In this document: positions 8,553-17,697 of the stretch, one piece after another
How positions within the stretch are numbered: position 1 is the first letter of the stretch
How the letters are laid out: every line of letters begins with the position of its first letter
Assembly: GCF_021725675.1 (NCBI RefSeq)
Contig: NZ_JAKJPO010000007.1
Location: forward strand, 1-64,000
Origin: Marilutibacter chinensis
GTDB lineage: Bacteria > Pseudomonadota > Gammaproteobacteria > Xanthomonadales > Xanthomonadaceae
Length of the DNA: 64,000 bases
Direction: 5' to 3'
Made by a program: the position numbers and the translations under genes
The notes under the pieces: model-generated
Told to the model about the DNA's origin: nothing
Databases searched by the model: none
Seen by the model: the letters and a program-made list of their open reading frames with translations, nothing else

Positions 8553-9695
8553 TCAGCCGCGCAGGCGTCCGACCACCGGCGCAACCTGGGCTTCGCGGCC
8601 AAGTCCCCGTCCGGCCCGCTCCAGTGTCTCGGCCAGCGCGTCCGTGCTGTCCGCGCGCAATGTCGCATGGCCGACCTTGCGCCCGGCGCGCGGCGACTTG
8701 CCGTAGTCGTGCCAGTGCCCACCCGGCTCGTCGAGCACCGGCAGTGGATCCGGCATCGCCCCGATCCAGTTGAGCATGCAGGCGTGGCCGAGCATCCGGG
8801 TCTCGCCCAGCGGCAGGCCGAGCACCGCGCGCAGGTGGTTCTGGAACTGGCTGGTCTCGCTGCCCTCGAGGGTCCAGTGGCCGGAATTGTGCACACGCGG
8901 AGCGAGTTCGTTGGCCAGCAGCTCGCCGTCGCGGCAGAACAGCTCCAGTGCGAACACGCCGACGTAGCCCAGCGCCTCGGCCAGCTTGCGCGCGTGCGCG
9001 ACGGCTTTCGCCTCCAGCTCCGCGTCGACCCGGGCCGGCGCCAGGCTGGCCGACAGCACGCCGTCCACGTGCCAGTTCTCGGTCAATGGCCAGGTCCGGA
9101 ATTCGCCCTCGCGGCTGCGCACCGCGACCACCGACAGCTCGCGTTCGAAGGCGACGAAGCCCTCGACGATCAGCCCGACGGTGGCGGCCTGCGCGCCCAG
9201 CGCGTCCCAGGCGGCATCCAGATCCGCCGGCGACTTCACACGGAACTGACCCTTGCCGTCGTAGCCGAGCCGGCGGGTCTTCAGGATGCATGGCGTGCCG
9301 ACCTCGGCGATCGCCGCTTCCAGTGCGTCGCGGCTGTCGATCGCGGCGAACGCGGGCACCGGAATGCCGAGCTCGCGGAACAGGGTCTTTTCGGCGAGCC
9401 GGTCCTGGGCCACCGCCAGTGCGCGCGGATTCGGGAACACAGGGACACGCCCGGCCAGCCATTCGGCGGACTCGGCGGGCACGTTCTCGAAATCGAAGGT
9501 GGCGACGTCGACCCGCGACGCGAACTCGGCCAGTGCTGCCTCGTCCCGGTAGTCGCCGACGACCATCGGCGCGAACTGACCCGCGCAGGCGTCGGCGGCG
9601 GTATCCATCACCAGGAAGCGCAGGCCCAGCGGCGCGCCCGCCAGTGCCATCATCCGCGCCAGTTGGCCGCCGCCGAGAATGCCGACGGTGGTCAT
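8553..9695 (-). CDS. purK: N5-carboxyaminoimidazole ribonucleotide synthase (PurK)
   Basis: This ATP-grasp enzyme of purine synthesis converts AIR, ATP and bicarbonate to N5-CAIR, the substrate of PurE. Family landmarks are VGILGGGQLARMM at the N-terminus, LKTRRLGYDGKGQ for ATP binding and ELAPRVHNSGHW, the typical PurK signature. I place the start at the ATG at 9695, which begins TVGILGGG as in the family and has GGGGAG seven bases upstream. An ATG at 9734 overlaps the purE stop (ATGA) and would add 13 residues but lacks a ribosome site. It is transcribed with purE; the downstream methyltransferase relic follows closely. Confidence 0.94.
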   Translation of the reverse strand: MTTVGILGGGQLARMMALAGAPLGLRFLVMDTAADACAGQFAPMVVGDYRDEAALAEFASRVDVATFDFENVPAESAEWLAGRVPVFPNPRALAVAQDRLAEKTLFRELGIPVPAFAAIDSRDALEAAIAEVGTPCILKTRRLGYDGKGQFRVKSPADLDAAWDALGAQAATVGLIVEGFVAFERELSVVAVRSREGEFRTWPLTENWHVDGVLSASLAPARVDAELEAKAVAHARKLAEALGYVGVFALELFCRDGELLANELAPRVHNSGHWTLEGSETSQFQNHLRAVLGLPLGETRMLGHACMLNWIGAMPDPLPVLDEPGGHWHDYGKSPRAGRKVGHATLRADSTDALAETLERAGRGLGREAQVAPVVGRLRG

Positions 9696-9730
9696 CGGCC
9701 GCTCCCCGGCCTTCGCGCTGCCGGCCCCGC

Positions 9731-10240
9731 TCATCGGCGCGGATCGTCGTTGACAGCGACGTCTTCGGTCTGCTTCCTGCGGAACGCGTCCAGCGCCGAA
9801 CCGATCTCCGGCTGCTCGACCGCCAGCATTGCCGCCGCGAACAGCGCGGCATTGGCGGCGCCGGCATTGCCGATCGCGAAGGTCGCGACCGGGATTCCGG
9901 CCGGCATCTGCACGATCGACAGCAGCGAATCCATGCCGTTCAGCGCCTTGCTCTGCACCGGCACGCCCAGCACCGGCACCAGCGTCTTGGCCGCCAGCAT
10001 GCCCGGCAGGTGCGCGGCGCCGCCGGCGCCGGCGATGATCGCGCGCAGGCCGCGCTGCCTTGCACTGGCGGCGTACTCGAACAGCACGTCCGGCGTGCGA
10101 TGGGCGGAGACCACGCGGACCTCGTGCGGCACGCCCAGCAGCTCGAGCCGCGCGGCGGCATGCTGCATGGTCTCCCAGTCGGATCGCGACCCCATCACGA
10201 TGCCCACCAGCGGGGCGGGATCGGCCTTGCTGTCTGTCAT
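9731..10240 (-). CDS. purE: N5-carboxyaminoimidazole ribonucleotide mutase (PurE)
   Basis: The protein has 169 aa, the normal class I PurE length. It moves the carboxyl group of N5-CAIR to give CAIR in purine synthesis and forms octamers. Motifs visible are [13 protein letters not shown] at the N-terminus, [20 protein letters not shown] and [17 protein letters not shown]. It is the first gene of a purEK operon, and its end overlaps the alternative purK start by four bases. The ATG at 10240 fits the family's short N-terminal extension. Confidence 0.96.
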   Translation of the reverse strand: MTDSKADPAPLVGIVMGSRSDWETMQHAAARLELLGVPHEVRVVSAHRTPDVLFEYAASARQRGLRAIIAGAGGAAHLPGMLAAKTLVPVLGVPVQSKALNGMDSLLSIVQMPAGIPVATFAIGNAGAANAALFAAAMLAVEQPEIGSALDAFRRKQTEDVAVNDDPRR

Positions 10241-10427
10241 GGCTTGGCCCAACGTCGGAACATTGTTCGAAGCCGGGTATTCTAGGGCTTCCCGCCCGCT
10301 ACCCGGTAGGAACCCGTCACCCGATCCGGCAAAACTCCACATCCGGCGCAGTATCTCCCGCGAGCCGGATGCCCCGCCCCGGCCGGGCATCCGGCTTCGC
10401 CAGCTCCAACGAACGACCAGGAACCCC

Positions 10428-10697
10428 ATGGACCGCAAGCTGCTCGACCTGCTCGTCTGCCCCACCACACGCCAGCCGCTGTCGCTGCTGGACGCCGCCG
10501 GCCTGGCGGCGCTGAACGCCGCGATCGCGGCCGGCGGCATCGTCCGCGACGGCGGCGGCCCACAGTCCGAACCTTTGACCGAAGCACTGGTTACCCGCGA
10601 CCGCAAGACCGTCTACCGCATCGACGACGGCATTCCGGTGCTGCTTGCGGAGGACGCGATCGCGACCGCCCAGGTCGAAGGCCTCGGCGCTCCATGA
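10428..10697 (+). CDS. Trm112 family (UPF0434/YcaR-like) protein
   Basis: The protein has 89 aa, starting [14 protein letters not shown] and ending in a [11 protein letters not shown] segment, both typical of the Trm112/UPF0434 family (E. coli YcaR is about 60 aa). A low-complexity Ala/Gly insert near residues 28-45 makes it longer. Only the first Cys of the usual zinc-binding set remains near the N-terminus. The bacterial role is not defined; eukaryotic relatives are methyltransferase partners. The stop overlaps the nadC start by four bases, so the two are translationally coupled. Confidence 0.85.
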   Translation: MDRKLLDLLVCPTTRQPLSLLDAAGLAALNAAIAAGGIVRDGGGPQSEPLTEALVTRDRKTVYRIDDGIPVLLAEDAIATAQVEGLGAP

Positions 10698-11581
10698 GCG
10701 CTCCTGCGGCGGCAGCCGCGGTTTCTGCGCCTCCGGCCGAGCGGATCGCGGCCGACGTCGCCGCCGCGCTGGCCGAGGACATCGGCAGCGGCGACGTCAC
10801 CGCCGCGCTGCTGCCCGACGCTCCCGACTGCGCCTACCTGCTGTGCAAGGAGGACGCCGTGGTCTGCGGCCGGCCGTGGTTCGACGCCTGTCATCGCGCG
10901 CTCGATCCCGAGGTGCGGATCGACTGGCGCGTGGACGAGGGCGACCGCGTCGCCGCCGGCACGGTACTGGCGACGCTGCAGGGGCGGAATCGCGCGCTGG
11001 TCAGCGCCGAGCGCGCGTCGCTCAACTTCATGCAGACCCTGTCGGGCACCGCCACGATCACCGCCGCGCACGTCGACGCGGTACGCGGTACGGGGACCGG
11101 CATCCTCGACACCCGCAAGACCCTTCCCGGCCTGCGACAGGCGCAGAAGTACGCGGTACGCGTCGGTGGCGGCTTCAACCACCGGATGGGACTGTTCGAT
11201 GCGGTGATGCTGAAGGAGAACCACGTGCGGGCGGCCGGCTCGCTGACCGCGGCGATCCGGGCCGCGCGCAGGATGCACCCGGAGCTGCCGCTGATCGTCG
11301 AGGTCGAGTCGCTGGAGCAACTGCGCGAAGCGCTGACCGAAGGCTGCGACCGCGTGCTGATCGACGACTTCAGCCCGGCGATGCGCCGCGAGGCGGTCGT
11401 GATCGCCCGCGGCGCTCCGTTCGATGGCCGCATTCCGCTGGAAGTGTCCGGCGGGGTCGATCTGGCGGGCCTGCGGACGATCGCCGAGGACGGCGTGGAC
11501 TTCATCTCGATCGGCGGGCTGACCAAGCACGTCCGGGCGATCGATCTTTCGCTCAAGCTCGGTCCGCCGCCGCGGCGATGA
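10694..11581 (+). CDS. nadC: nicotinate-nucleotide diphosphorylase (carboxylating)
   Basis: The protein has 295 aa. It converts quinolinate and PRPP to nicotinate mononucleotide, CO2 and PPi in NAD synthesis. Key family stretches are AEDIGSGDVT, ERASLNFMQTLSGTAT, DTRKTLPGLR, KYAVRVGGGFNHRMGL, MLKENH and EVSGGVDLAGL, which hold the phosphate- and quinolinate-binding Arg, Lys and His residues. The N-terminus carries about 12 extra Ala/Pro-rich residues. The ATG lies in an ATGA overlap with the upstream Trm112 gene. No other nad gene is nearby. Confidence 0.96.
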   Translation: MSAPAAAAAVSAPPAERIAADVAAALAEDIGSGDVTAALLPDAPDCAYLLCKEDAVVCGRPWFDACHRALDPEVRIDWRVDEGDRVAAGTVLATLQGRNRALVSAERASLNFMQTLSGTATITAAHVDAVRGTGTGILDTRKTLPGLRQAQKYAVRVGGGFNHRMGLFDAVMLKENHVRAAGSLTAAIRAARRMHPELPLIVEVESLEQLREALTEGCDRVLIDDFSPAMRREAVVIARGAPFDGRIPLEVSGGVDLAGLRTIAEDGVDFISIGGLTKHVRAIDLSLKLGPPPRR

Positions 11582-11672
11582 AGCGACACAGGTCGTCTTG
11601 ATCGATCGATGGCCGCCCCGACCACAACCGGCAACCGCCGCCTCACTTCCACCCACCGACAACGCGACCGCC

Positions 11673-11996
11673 ATGCCCACCGCAATCGTGCTGATGATTC
11701 TCGGCGCCCTCGGCTATGCCTGGTGGAATGCCGCCCGTGCCGCCGCGGAGCAGGCGGAACGTCTTGGACGCGAAGCCTGCCGGGCCGCCGGTGTGCAATG
11801 GCTGGACCAGACCGTGCACGTGATCGGCATGCGCCTGTCCCGCCACGACGACGGCCGCATGGGGCTGGAACGGACGTTCCGCTTCGACTACTCGCTCAAT
11901 GGCGACGACCGCCATAGCGGGAGGATGACCTTGCGCGGTGGCCGGCTGGTGACCTTTAGTGGACCGGTGATGCCGCCGCGCGAAAGCGGGAACTGA
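11673..11996 (+). CDS. DUF3301 domain membrane-anchored protein
   Basis: The protein has 107 aa. One N-terminal hydrophobic segment (residues 3-18) is followed by a soluble part with AAGVQWLDQTVHVIGMRL and GLERTFRFDYS, the pattern I associate with the DUF3301 family of Xanthomonadaceae and other gammaproteobacteria. The function is unknown. The start ATG at 11673 makes the hydrophobic segment N-terminal; no strong ribosome site is visible. It lies about 90 bases after nadC on the same strand and may be read through from it. A REP-like palindrome follows immediately. Confidence 0.75.
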   Translation: MPTAIVLMILGALGYAWWNAARAAAEQAERLGREACRAAGVQWLDQTVHVIGMRLSRHDDGRMGLERTFRFDYSLNGDDRHSGRMTLRGGRLVTFSGPVMPPRESGN

Positions 11997-12002
11997 CGCA
12001 AG

Positions 12003-12080
12003 GGCGGCATGAGCCGCGACCGGCTTTCGCCGGAGGTTCCATCGCGGCTTGCGCCGCTCCTGCGGGAAGCCTCTGTGGGA
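12003..12080. repeat. REP-like palindromic element, copy 1
   Basis: GGCGGCATGAGCCGCGA (12003-12019) faces ATCGCGGCTTGCGCCGCTCC (12041-12060) as an imperfect long inverted repeat. A perfect CCGGC-TTTC-GCCGG hairpin sits between them. Very similar arms recur at 23689-23750. It occupies the gap between the convergent DUF3301 gene and sspB, a usual site for REP elements. I see no transposase in the window. Confidence 0.7.
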
Positions 12081-12175
12081 CCGAACCCGAGGGATGCCGT
12101 CCGGATCCTGGCGGATGGTGGCAGCACCGCTGCACGGACCGGTCGAGAGCGGCGGTGAGGATGGCTCCGGAAGCC

Positions 12176-12712
12176 CTATTTGACGATGCGCAGGTGCCCG
12201 GTGCGGCGTGGCGCACTGGGCGGGGTGTCGTCATCGTCGTCGGACGACGGCGTACCCGGGACCGCGCTGAGCGACGGCGTCGTGGCCGGAGCCTGCCCGG
12301 AGTCCTCGGGTGCATCCGATCCGCCGCTCTCCTGGAACGTGTCGGACTCGTCGCCTGTCGGGGCGTCGCCACCGACCGCGGCGTCTTCGGGCAGCGCCAT
12401 GCCCTGCCCCGTTTCGCGCGAGTAGATCGCCAGCACCGCTTCGACCGGCACCACCACCGCATGGCTGACGCCGCCGAAGCGGGCGCTGAAACGGATCAGC
12501 TCGTTGCCCATCTCCAGCCTCGACACCGCGCGCTCGGCAACGTTGAGGATGATCCGTCCCTCCTTGACCGCGTGCAGCGGCACCTGCACTCCGGCCCGGG
12601 TCGCATCCACCAGCAGGTGCGGCGTCATCCCGTTGTCGGCGATCCACTCGTACAGCGCACGCAGCAGGTAAGGGCGGTGGCTGGTCATGGGCGGGGAATC
12701 GCTTGCAGGCAT
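12176..12712 (-). CDS. sspB: ClpXP protease specificity-enhancing factor SspB
   Basis: The protein has 178 aa from the ATG at 12712; a second ATG at 12688 (MTSHRPYLLRALYEW) is also possible. SspB binds SsrA-tagged proteins and delivers them to ClpXP. The folded domain (about residues 9-115) has RPYLLRALYEWIADNG and TPHLLVDA, and is followed by an acidic, Ser/Asp-rich linker and a C-terminal tail GHLRIVK. That tail is the ClpX-binding module expected in this family. It follows sspA on the same strand about 160 bases downstream, as in most gammaproteobacteria. Confidence 0.95.
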   Translation of the reverse strand: MPASDSPPMTSHRPYLLRALYEWIADNGMTPHLLVDATRAGVQVPLHAVKEGRIILNVAERAVSRLEMGNELIRFSARFGGVSHAVVVPVEAVLAIYSRETGQGMALPEDAAVGGDAPTGDESDTFQESGGSDAPEDSGQAPATTPSLSAVPGTPSSDDDDDTPPSAPRRTGHLRIVK

Positions 12713-12875
12713 GTCGTTGGCAACGTGATGCCGGCGGTCGTGCCGCCGGGGGAGAAGATGATGAGGCCGGCCGCGGCGCGGCCTGCCGGTCGGGTTCCGA
12801 CAGGTTACACCCGATCCCCGGATGGCGACGGTGGCATTCCTTCCGACTGGAACCGTCGGCAAATGTCCGCGGCGG

Positions 12876-13514
12876 TCAAACCGGCAGTTCGTTCAGCTTG
12901 CGCTCGTCGTCGGTCAGGCTGCGGGCGAAGCCCGGGCTGCGGAAGATCCGGTTGCCGTAGTCCTCGATCGCCTTGCCGTCCTTCGGCAGCGGCACGCCCA
13001 GCGCCGGCAGGCGCCAGACGATCGGCGCCATCGCGCAGTCGGCCAGGCTCATCTCCGGGTTGAGGAAGAACTTGCTGGCCTTGAACAGCGGCACCGACGC
13101 GGTCAGCAGTTCCTTCAGGCGCTTGCGCCCGGCATCGGCCTGGGCCTTGTTGCCCAGCTGGATCGCCTGTACCTGCGGCACCCAGTCGTGCTCGAGCCGC
13201 AGCATCGCCAGGCGCAGACGCGCGCGCGACAGCGGATCGACCGGCATCAGCGGCGGGTGCGGGTAGCGCTCGTCGAGATATTCACTGACCACGCTGGCGG
13301 CATACAGCACCAGCTCGCGTTCGACCAGCGTCGGCACCGAGTGGTAGGGATTGAGATCGACCAGATCCTCGGGCGGATTCTGCGGATCGACCGGGATCAG
13401 GTCGTAGGTCACGCCCTTCGCGGACAGCACCAGCCTGACCCGATGGCACAGCACGCAATCGGTCGAGGAAAACAGAGTCAGGGCATTACGCATACGTGGG
13501 CTCGCCGCCATCAT
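12876..13514 (-). CDS. sspA: stringent starvation protein A (GST fold)
   Basis: The protein has 212 aa with a glutathione-S-transferase fold: thioredoxin-like N-terminal domain and all-helical C-terminal domain. SspA is an RNA-polymerase-associated regulator used in starvation and acid stress, not an active transferase. Landmarks are SSTDCVLCHRVRLVL, NPYHSVPTLVERELVLYAA and the surface PHP motif in DERYPHPPLMPVDP, known to be needed for SspA activity in E. coli. It lies between petC and sspB on the same strand. The upstream 190 bases probably hold its promoter. Confidence 0.94.
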   Translation of the reverse strand: MMAASPRMRNALTLFSSTDCVLCHRVRLVLSAKGVTYDLIPVDPQNPPEDLVDLNPYHSVPTLVERELVLYAASVVSEYLDERYPHPPLMPVDPLSRARLRLAMLRLEHDWVPQVQAIQLGNKAQADAGRKRLKELLTASVPLFKASKFFLNPEMSLADCAMAPIVWRLPALGVPLPKDGKAIEDYGNRIFRSPGFARSLTDDERKLNELPV

Positions 13515-13705
13515 CGACCTCTCCAGGGACCGGCGGTGATGATCACGCCCCGGTCATGAAGACGCCGTCCACCCCTTGTGGACGGTCGCCAGGACCCCGA
13601 GCCTGCCCGTTCAGCGTGCGCCCGTAAAGTGCCGCCCCCGGGGCGGCTCCGGCACGCGAAGGCGTCCGGTCGCCGACCGGCACGCCCTGAAGCGCCACGC
13701 GAGCC

Positions 13706-14449
13706 TTACTTCACGTCGCGCCAGAATTCCTTCTTCAGCAGCCAGGCCAGGAAGGTGAACGCGGCCAGGAACAGGATCACCCAGACGCCGATGCTCTGGC
13801 GCTTGAGCGCGGCCGGTTCGCCGGCGTACTCGAGGAATGCGGTGATGTCGCGGACGGCCTGGCTGAAGTCTTCGGCATTGAGCTGGCCGGCCTGGGTGAC
13901 CTTCAGTCCGGCGACCGGCCGCTCGCCGGTCGCCTCGTCGAGCTCGCCGAACTCGGCGTGCTGCAGACCCTGCAGCTCCCACAGCGGATTCGGCATCGAG
14001 GCGTTCGGGAACAGCTTGTTGTTCCAGCCCAGCGGGCGCGACTCGTCCAGGTAGAACGACTTCAGGTAGGTGTAGACCCAGTCGCTGCCGCGCGACCGGG
14101 CGATCAGGCTCAGGTCCGGCGGCATCTTGCCGAACCAGGCGTTGCCCTGTTCCGCGGTCATCGCGACATTGATCTGCTCGCCGAACTTGACCCCGGTGAA
14201 GTTGAGGTTGTCCATCACCTCTTCCTCGCTCAGGCCCAGATCCTCCGCCATGCGCGAGTAGCGCAGGTACTTCAGCGAGTGGCAGCCCGAGCAGTAGTTC
14301 ATGTACAGCTTGGCGCCGCGCTGCAGCGACGCGCTGTCGCCGAGGTCGGTGCCCGCCTGCTGCAGGTCGCCGCCGGCGGCGGCAAGGGCGCTGGCCGAGA
14401 CCAGCAGGCCGGCAGCGAGGATGGCGAGCTTCTTGAGGGTACGCATCAT
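13706..14449 (-). CDS. petC: cytochrome c1 of the ubiquinol-cytochrome c reductase
   Basis: This membrane-anchored c-type cytochrome of complex III passes electrons from the Rieske protein to a soluble cytochrome c. A signal peptide (cut near ASALAAA) precedes the haem motif CSGCH at residues 53-57. GKMPPDLSLIARSRG, containing the likely Met haem ligand, follows, and a C-terminal transmembrane helix (SIGVWVILFLAAFTFLAW) ends in a basic tail. The open frame reaches back to an ATG at 14530 overlapping petB; I prefer the ATG at 14449 because it puts the signal peptide at the N-terminus. It is the third gene of petABC. Confidence 0.94.
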   Translation of the reverse strand: MMRTLKKLAILAAGLLVSASALAAAGGDLQQAGTDLGDSASLQRGAKLYMNYCSGCHSLKYLRYSRMAEDLGLSEEEVMDNLNFTGVKFGEQINVAMTAEQGNAWFGKMPPDLSLIARSRGSDWVYTYLKSFYLDESRPLGWNNKLFPNASMPNPLWELQGLQHAEFGELDEATGERPVAGLKVTQAGQLNAEDFSQAVRDITAFLEYAGEPAALKRQSIGVWVILFLAAFTFLAWLLKKEFWRDVK

Positions 14450-14522
14450 CTGGGAAGACTGGCTCTTGATTGAGAAGTCCGCACCGTGGCGTGCGGGCTC
14501 TTGCAGAGGGACCTGCATCACG

Positions 14523-15782
14523 TCAGTCATGCATCGTCACCCGTTCCGGCACCGGCTTGGTCCTGTCGAGCTTGGTCCACACCGGCATGGTGATGAAGAA
14601 GGCGAAGTAGAAGAAGGTCAGGCCGCGTCCGATGTAGGTTTCGACGATGTCGGTACCCGGACCGGCGCCGATCTTGCCCAGCCACAGGAACGACAGCGCG
14701 AACGCCAGCAGCATGATCCAGGAGAGGATGCCGCGGTAGCGGTAGGACTTGACCTTGGCCCGGTCCAGCCACGGCACCAGGAACAGGATCGCGATCGCGG
14801 CGAACATCACGATCACGCCGCCCAGCTTGTCCGGCACCACGCGCAGCATCGCGTAGTACGGGGTGTAGTACCAGACCGGCTTGATGTGCTCGGGCGTGAC
14901 CAGACGGTTGGCCTCGACGAAGTTGTCGTGTTCGAGGAACCAGCCGCCGAACGCCGGCGCGAAGAAGATGATGAAGGCGGCGATGATCAGGAAGAAGCCG
15001 ACGCCGAACAGGTCCTTGACCGTGTAGTACGGGTGGAACGGGATGCCGTCGGCCGGCTTGTTCGGATCCCAGCGGTTGCCCTTCGGGCCCTTCTTGATGT
15101 CGACACCGTCGGGGTTGTTGGAGCCGACCTCGTGCAGCGCGCCCAGGTGCAGCACGACCAGCAGCAGCAGCACCAGCGGCAACGCGATCACATGCAGGGC
15201 GAAGAAGCGGTTGAGGGTGGCGTCGCCGGGCAGGTAGTCGCCCATGATCCACTCGACCAGGCCGTTGCCGATCACCGGGATCGCGCCGAACAGCGAGATG
15301 ATCACCTTGGCGCCCCAGAACGACATCTGGCCCCAGGGCAGCACGTAGCCCATGAAGGCTTCGGCCATCAGCACCAGGTAGATCAGCATGCCGAGGATCC
15401 AGACCAGCTCGCGCGGCTTCTGGTAGCTGCCGTACATCAGGCCGCGGAACATGTGCAGGTAGACCACGACGAAGAACAGCGACGCGCCGGTGGAGTGCAT
15501 GTAGCGGATCAGCCAGCCCCACTCGACGTCGCGCATGATGTACTCGACCGACGAGAACGCTTCCGCCGCCGACGGCTTGAAGTGCATCGTCAGGAAGATG
15601 CCGGTGACGATCTGGTTGACCAGGACCAGCAGCGCCAGAGAACCGAAGTAGTACCAGATGTTGAAGTTCTTCGGCGCGTAGTACTCGCTCATGTGCTTGC
15701 GGTACACCGGCATCATGCCGGGCGCGCGCGCGTTGACCCAGTCCCAGACGTTGTTGGCGGTACGGGCGATGATGTTGGACAT
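14523..15782 (-). CDS. petB: cytochrome b of the ubiquinol-cytochrome c reductase
   Basis: The protein has 419 aa and about eight transmembrane helices. It is the quinone-oxidising core of complex III in the inner membrane and carries two b haems. Paired haem-ligand histidines are visible in MHSTGASLFFVVVYLHMFR and in FFALHVIALPLVLLLLVVLHL. The Qo-site motif appears as KPVWYYTPYYAML (PEWY replaced by PVWY in this position). It starts three bases after petA stops and leads into petC, so the three genes form one operon. Confidence 0.97.
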   Translation of the reverse strand: MSNIIARTANNVWDWVNARAPGMMPVYRKHMSEYYAPKNFNIWYYFGSLALLVLVNQIVTGIFLTMHFKPSAAEAFSSVEYIMRDVEWGWLIRYMHSTGASLFFVVVYLHMFRGLMYGSYQKPRELVWILGMLIYLVLMAEAFMGYVLPWGQMSFWGAKVIISLFGAIPVIGNGLVEWIMGDYLPGDATLNRFFALHVIALPLVLLLLVVLHLGALHEVGSNNPDGVDIKKGPKGNRWDPNKPADGIPFHPYYTVKDLFGVGFFLIIAAFIIFFAPAFGGWFLEHDNFVEANRLVTPEHIKPVWYYTPYYAMLRVVPDKLGGVIVMFAAIAILFLVPWLDRAKVKSYRYRGILSWIMLLAFALSFLWLGKIGAGPGTDIVETYIGRGLTFFYFAFFITMPVWTKLDRTKPVPERVTMHD

Positions 15783-15785
15783 GGC

Positions 15786-16433
15786 TTACGCGGCCCCCGG
15801 GGTGTTGGACTGCGAGGGATCGACGCCGATGACGATGGTGTTGTCGTCGGCATAGTGGTGCGGCGGCACGACCAGGTTGGTCGGCGCCGGCACGCCCTCG
15901 AACACACGCCCGGCCATGTCGAAGCGCGACTTGTGGCAGGGGCAGAAGTAGCCGCCCTTCCACTCCGGATCGAACGGCTCGGGGCGGATCTCGGCCTTGA
16001 TCTCCGGCGAGCAGCCCAGATGGGTGCACAGGCCGACCAGGACCGAGATCTCGGGCTTGATCGAACGCAGTTCCGGATCACCCTGCAGCACATAGGCCGG
16101 CTGCTGCTCGGGGTTCTCCGACAACGGATCGCGCAGATGGCTGTCCAGGGTCGGCAGCGCGTCGAGGATCGCCTTGGAGCGCTTGACGATCCAGATCGGC
16201 TGGCCGCGCCACTCGTAGATCAGCCGCTGGCCTTCCTGCAGGGCGCTGATGTCGGCGGTGACCGGTGCACCGGCCAGCTTGGCCCGCGCGCTCGGGTTCC
16301 AGGACTTGATGAACGGCACTGCCGCAATACCCGCGCCAACGGCGCCGACCACGGCTGTGGTCGCCGTCAGAAACCGGCGTCGACCGGCGTTGACGGGCTC
16401 GTGGATAGGATCGTTGACCCCTTGGTTGGCCAT
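15786..16433 (-). CDS. petA: Rieske iron-sulfur protein of the ubiquinol-cytochrome c reductase
   Basis: The protein has 215 aa. The N-terminus has a twin-arginine-like GRRRFLTATTAVVGAVGAG segment that serves as signal anchor. The [2Fe-2S] cluster ligands are C136 and H138 (CTHLGC, with C141 in the disulfide) and C164 and H167 (CPCHKSRFD, with C166 in the disulfide). It accepts electrons from ubiquinol at the periplasmic face and passes them to cytochrome c1. It is the first gene of petABC; the gap of about 200 bases to the transglycosylase should carry the operon promoter. Confidence 0.97.
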   Translation of the reverse strand: MANQGVNDPIHEPVNAGRRRFLTATTAVVGAVGAGIAAVPFIKSWNPSARAKLAGAPVTADISALQEGQRLIYEWRGQPIWIVKRSKAILDALPTLDSHLRDPLSENPEQQPAYVLQGDPELRSIKPEISVLVGLCTHLGCSPEIKAEIRPEPFDPEWKGGYFCPCHKSRFDMAGRVFEGVPAPTNLVVPPHHYADDNTIVIGVDPSQSNTPGAA

Positions 16434-16633
16434 CCGGCACTCCGCAAACACTTGAATATCGAAGTCCACCGCGTGCCGGCCACTGGCGACGGCTCGCGGC
16501 TCAATAAAGACGGGAAAGTGTAACGGAAGCCTTAACGGCCAGACAATCCATGGCCCGGTTCCGTGCGCGCAATCGCGTCCTGTCGGGCTTCGGCGGGGGC
16601 CGCGGTGCAGCCCGGACCGGTCCGGAACGCCCC

Positions 16634-17554
16634 TCAGCGCTGGACGATGGCCTGCCGGTAGCGATCGGCGAGCACGCCCACACGCTGCACGTAGCGCTGG
16701 GTCTCGGCATAGGGCGGCACGCCCTTGTACCGGTCGACCGCGCCCTCGCCGGCGTTGTAGCCGGCCGCGGCCAGGGTGAGATCGCCGTTGAACCGCTTCA
16801 GCAGCCACGCCAGGTATTGCACGCCGCCGCTGATGTTCTGGGTCGCATCGAAGGCGTCGCTGACGCCGAAACGGCGCGCGGTCGCCGGCATCAGCTGCAT
16901 CAGCCCCTGGGCGCCGGCACGCGAGATCGCCCGCGGGTTGTAGGCGGACTCGGCGTGGATCACCGCCCTCACGACCGCCTCCTCGACGCCGTAGCGCAGG
17001 GCTGCGGCGGCGATCTCGTCGCTGTAGGCGGCGGTGTTCAGCCGCACCGTGCCGAAGTTGACGCCGCGGTTGGCCCCGCAGGCGTAGCAGGTCTCGATGA
17101 AGCTGTAGTTGATGGTGCGTACCGGACCGGCGTTGGCCAGGTTGCGCGGCCGGCTGCTGGTGTAGTGGCGCACGCCGTCCTTGATGTAGGAATAGACCTG
17201 ACCGGACACCACCCGCGATCCCGGGCTGCCCTGCCGGACCGGCTGGATCGGCGCGGCATTGGTCATCGCGACCCCGTCCGCGGCCGGCAGACTGGCGGAC
17301 GCGGGCGAACCCTGGACACTGCCGGCGGGAGCGGCGCTGCCGACCGCGGCCGATGGCGCCGGCGGCGAGGCGGGCACTGACGATGCCTGTCCGCCGCGGT
17401 AGCTGGTCACCGCGGTGCAGGTGGAGCCCTTGATCCGTTTGCTGACGTAGCTGGGCACGCCGTCCGCGCCCTGGCAACGGTAAATGGTGCCGGCCGCCAC
17501 GGGTGCGGCGGACAGCAGACAGACGATCCCCAGAAACGCCAGTCCCCCTTTCAT
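16634..17554 (-). CDS. lytic transglycosylase with N-terminal DUF4124-like region
   Basis: The protein has 306 aa from the ATG at 17554. A signal peptide (residues 1-21) is followed by a short [16 protein letters not shown] segment resembling DUF4124, an Ala/Ser/Pro-rich linker (about 55-115) and a C-terminal SLT domain. The catalytic glutamate is E202 in [10 protein letters not shown], followed by [16 protein letters not shown] and [14 protein letters not shown], the family signatures. It cleaves peptidoglycan between MurNAc and GlcNAc in the periplasm to form anhydro ends. A GTG at 17578 would add eight residues. It is divergent from miaB. Confidence 0.92.
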   Translation of the reverse strand: MKGGLAFLGIVCLLSAAPVAAGTIYRCQGADGVPSYVSKRIKGSTCTAVTSYRGGQASSVPASPPAPSAAVGSAAPAGSVQGSPASASLPAADGVAMTNAAPIQPVRQGSPGSRVVSGQVYSYIKDGVRHYTSSRPRNLANAGPVRTINYSFIETCYACGANRGVNFGTVRLNTAAYSDEIAAAALRYGVEEAVVRAVIHAESAYNPRAISRAGAQGLMQLMPATARRFGVSDAFDATQNISGGVQYLAWLLKRFNGDLTLAAAGYNAGEGAVDRYKGVPPYAETQRYVQRVGVLADRYRQAIVQR

Positions 17555-17697
17555 GGCCGCGAGTGTCTCCCCAAACACGCTGGATTGCCACCTCTCATCG
17601 CTCGGAAACGCGACCTTTGGCCGGTTTCGGCCGCTACACTACCCGACCTCGCAGTGCTGACCGGCACGGAATAACCGCCGAACTCCCGGGATCCGAC

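Noticed and set aside
14301..16523. A 740-codon plus-strand frame rich in Asp, Gln and His
   Set aside because: It is antisense to petA, petB and petC and has no recognisable domain.
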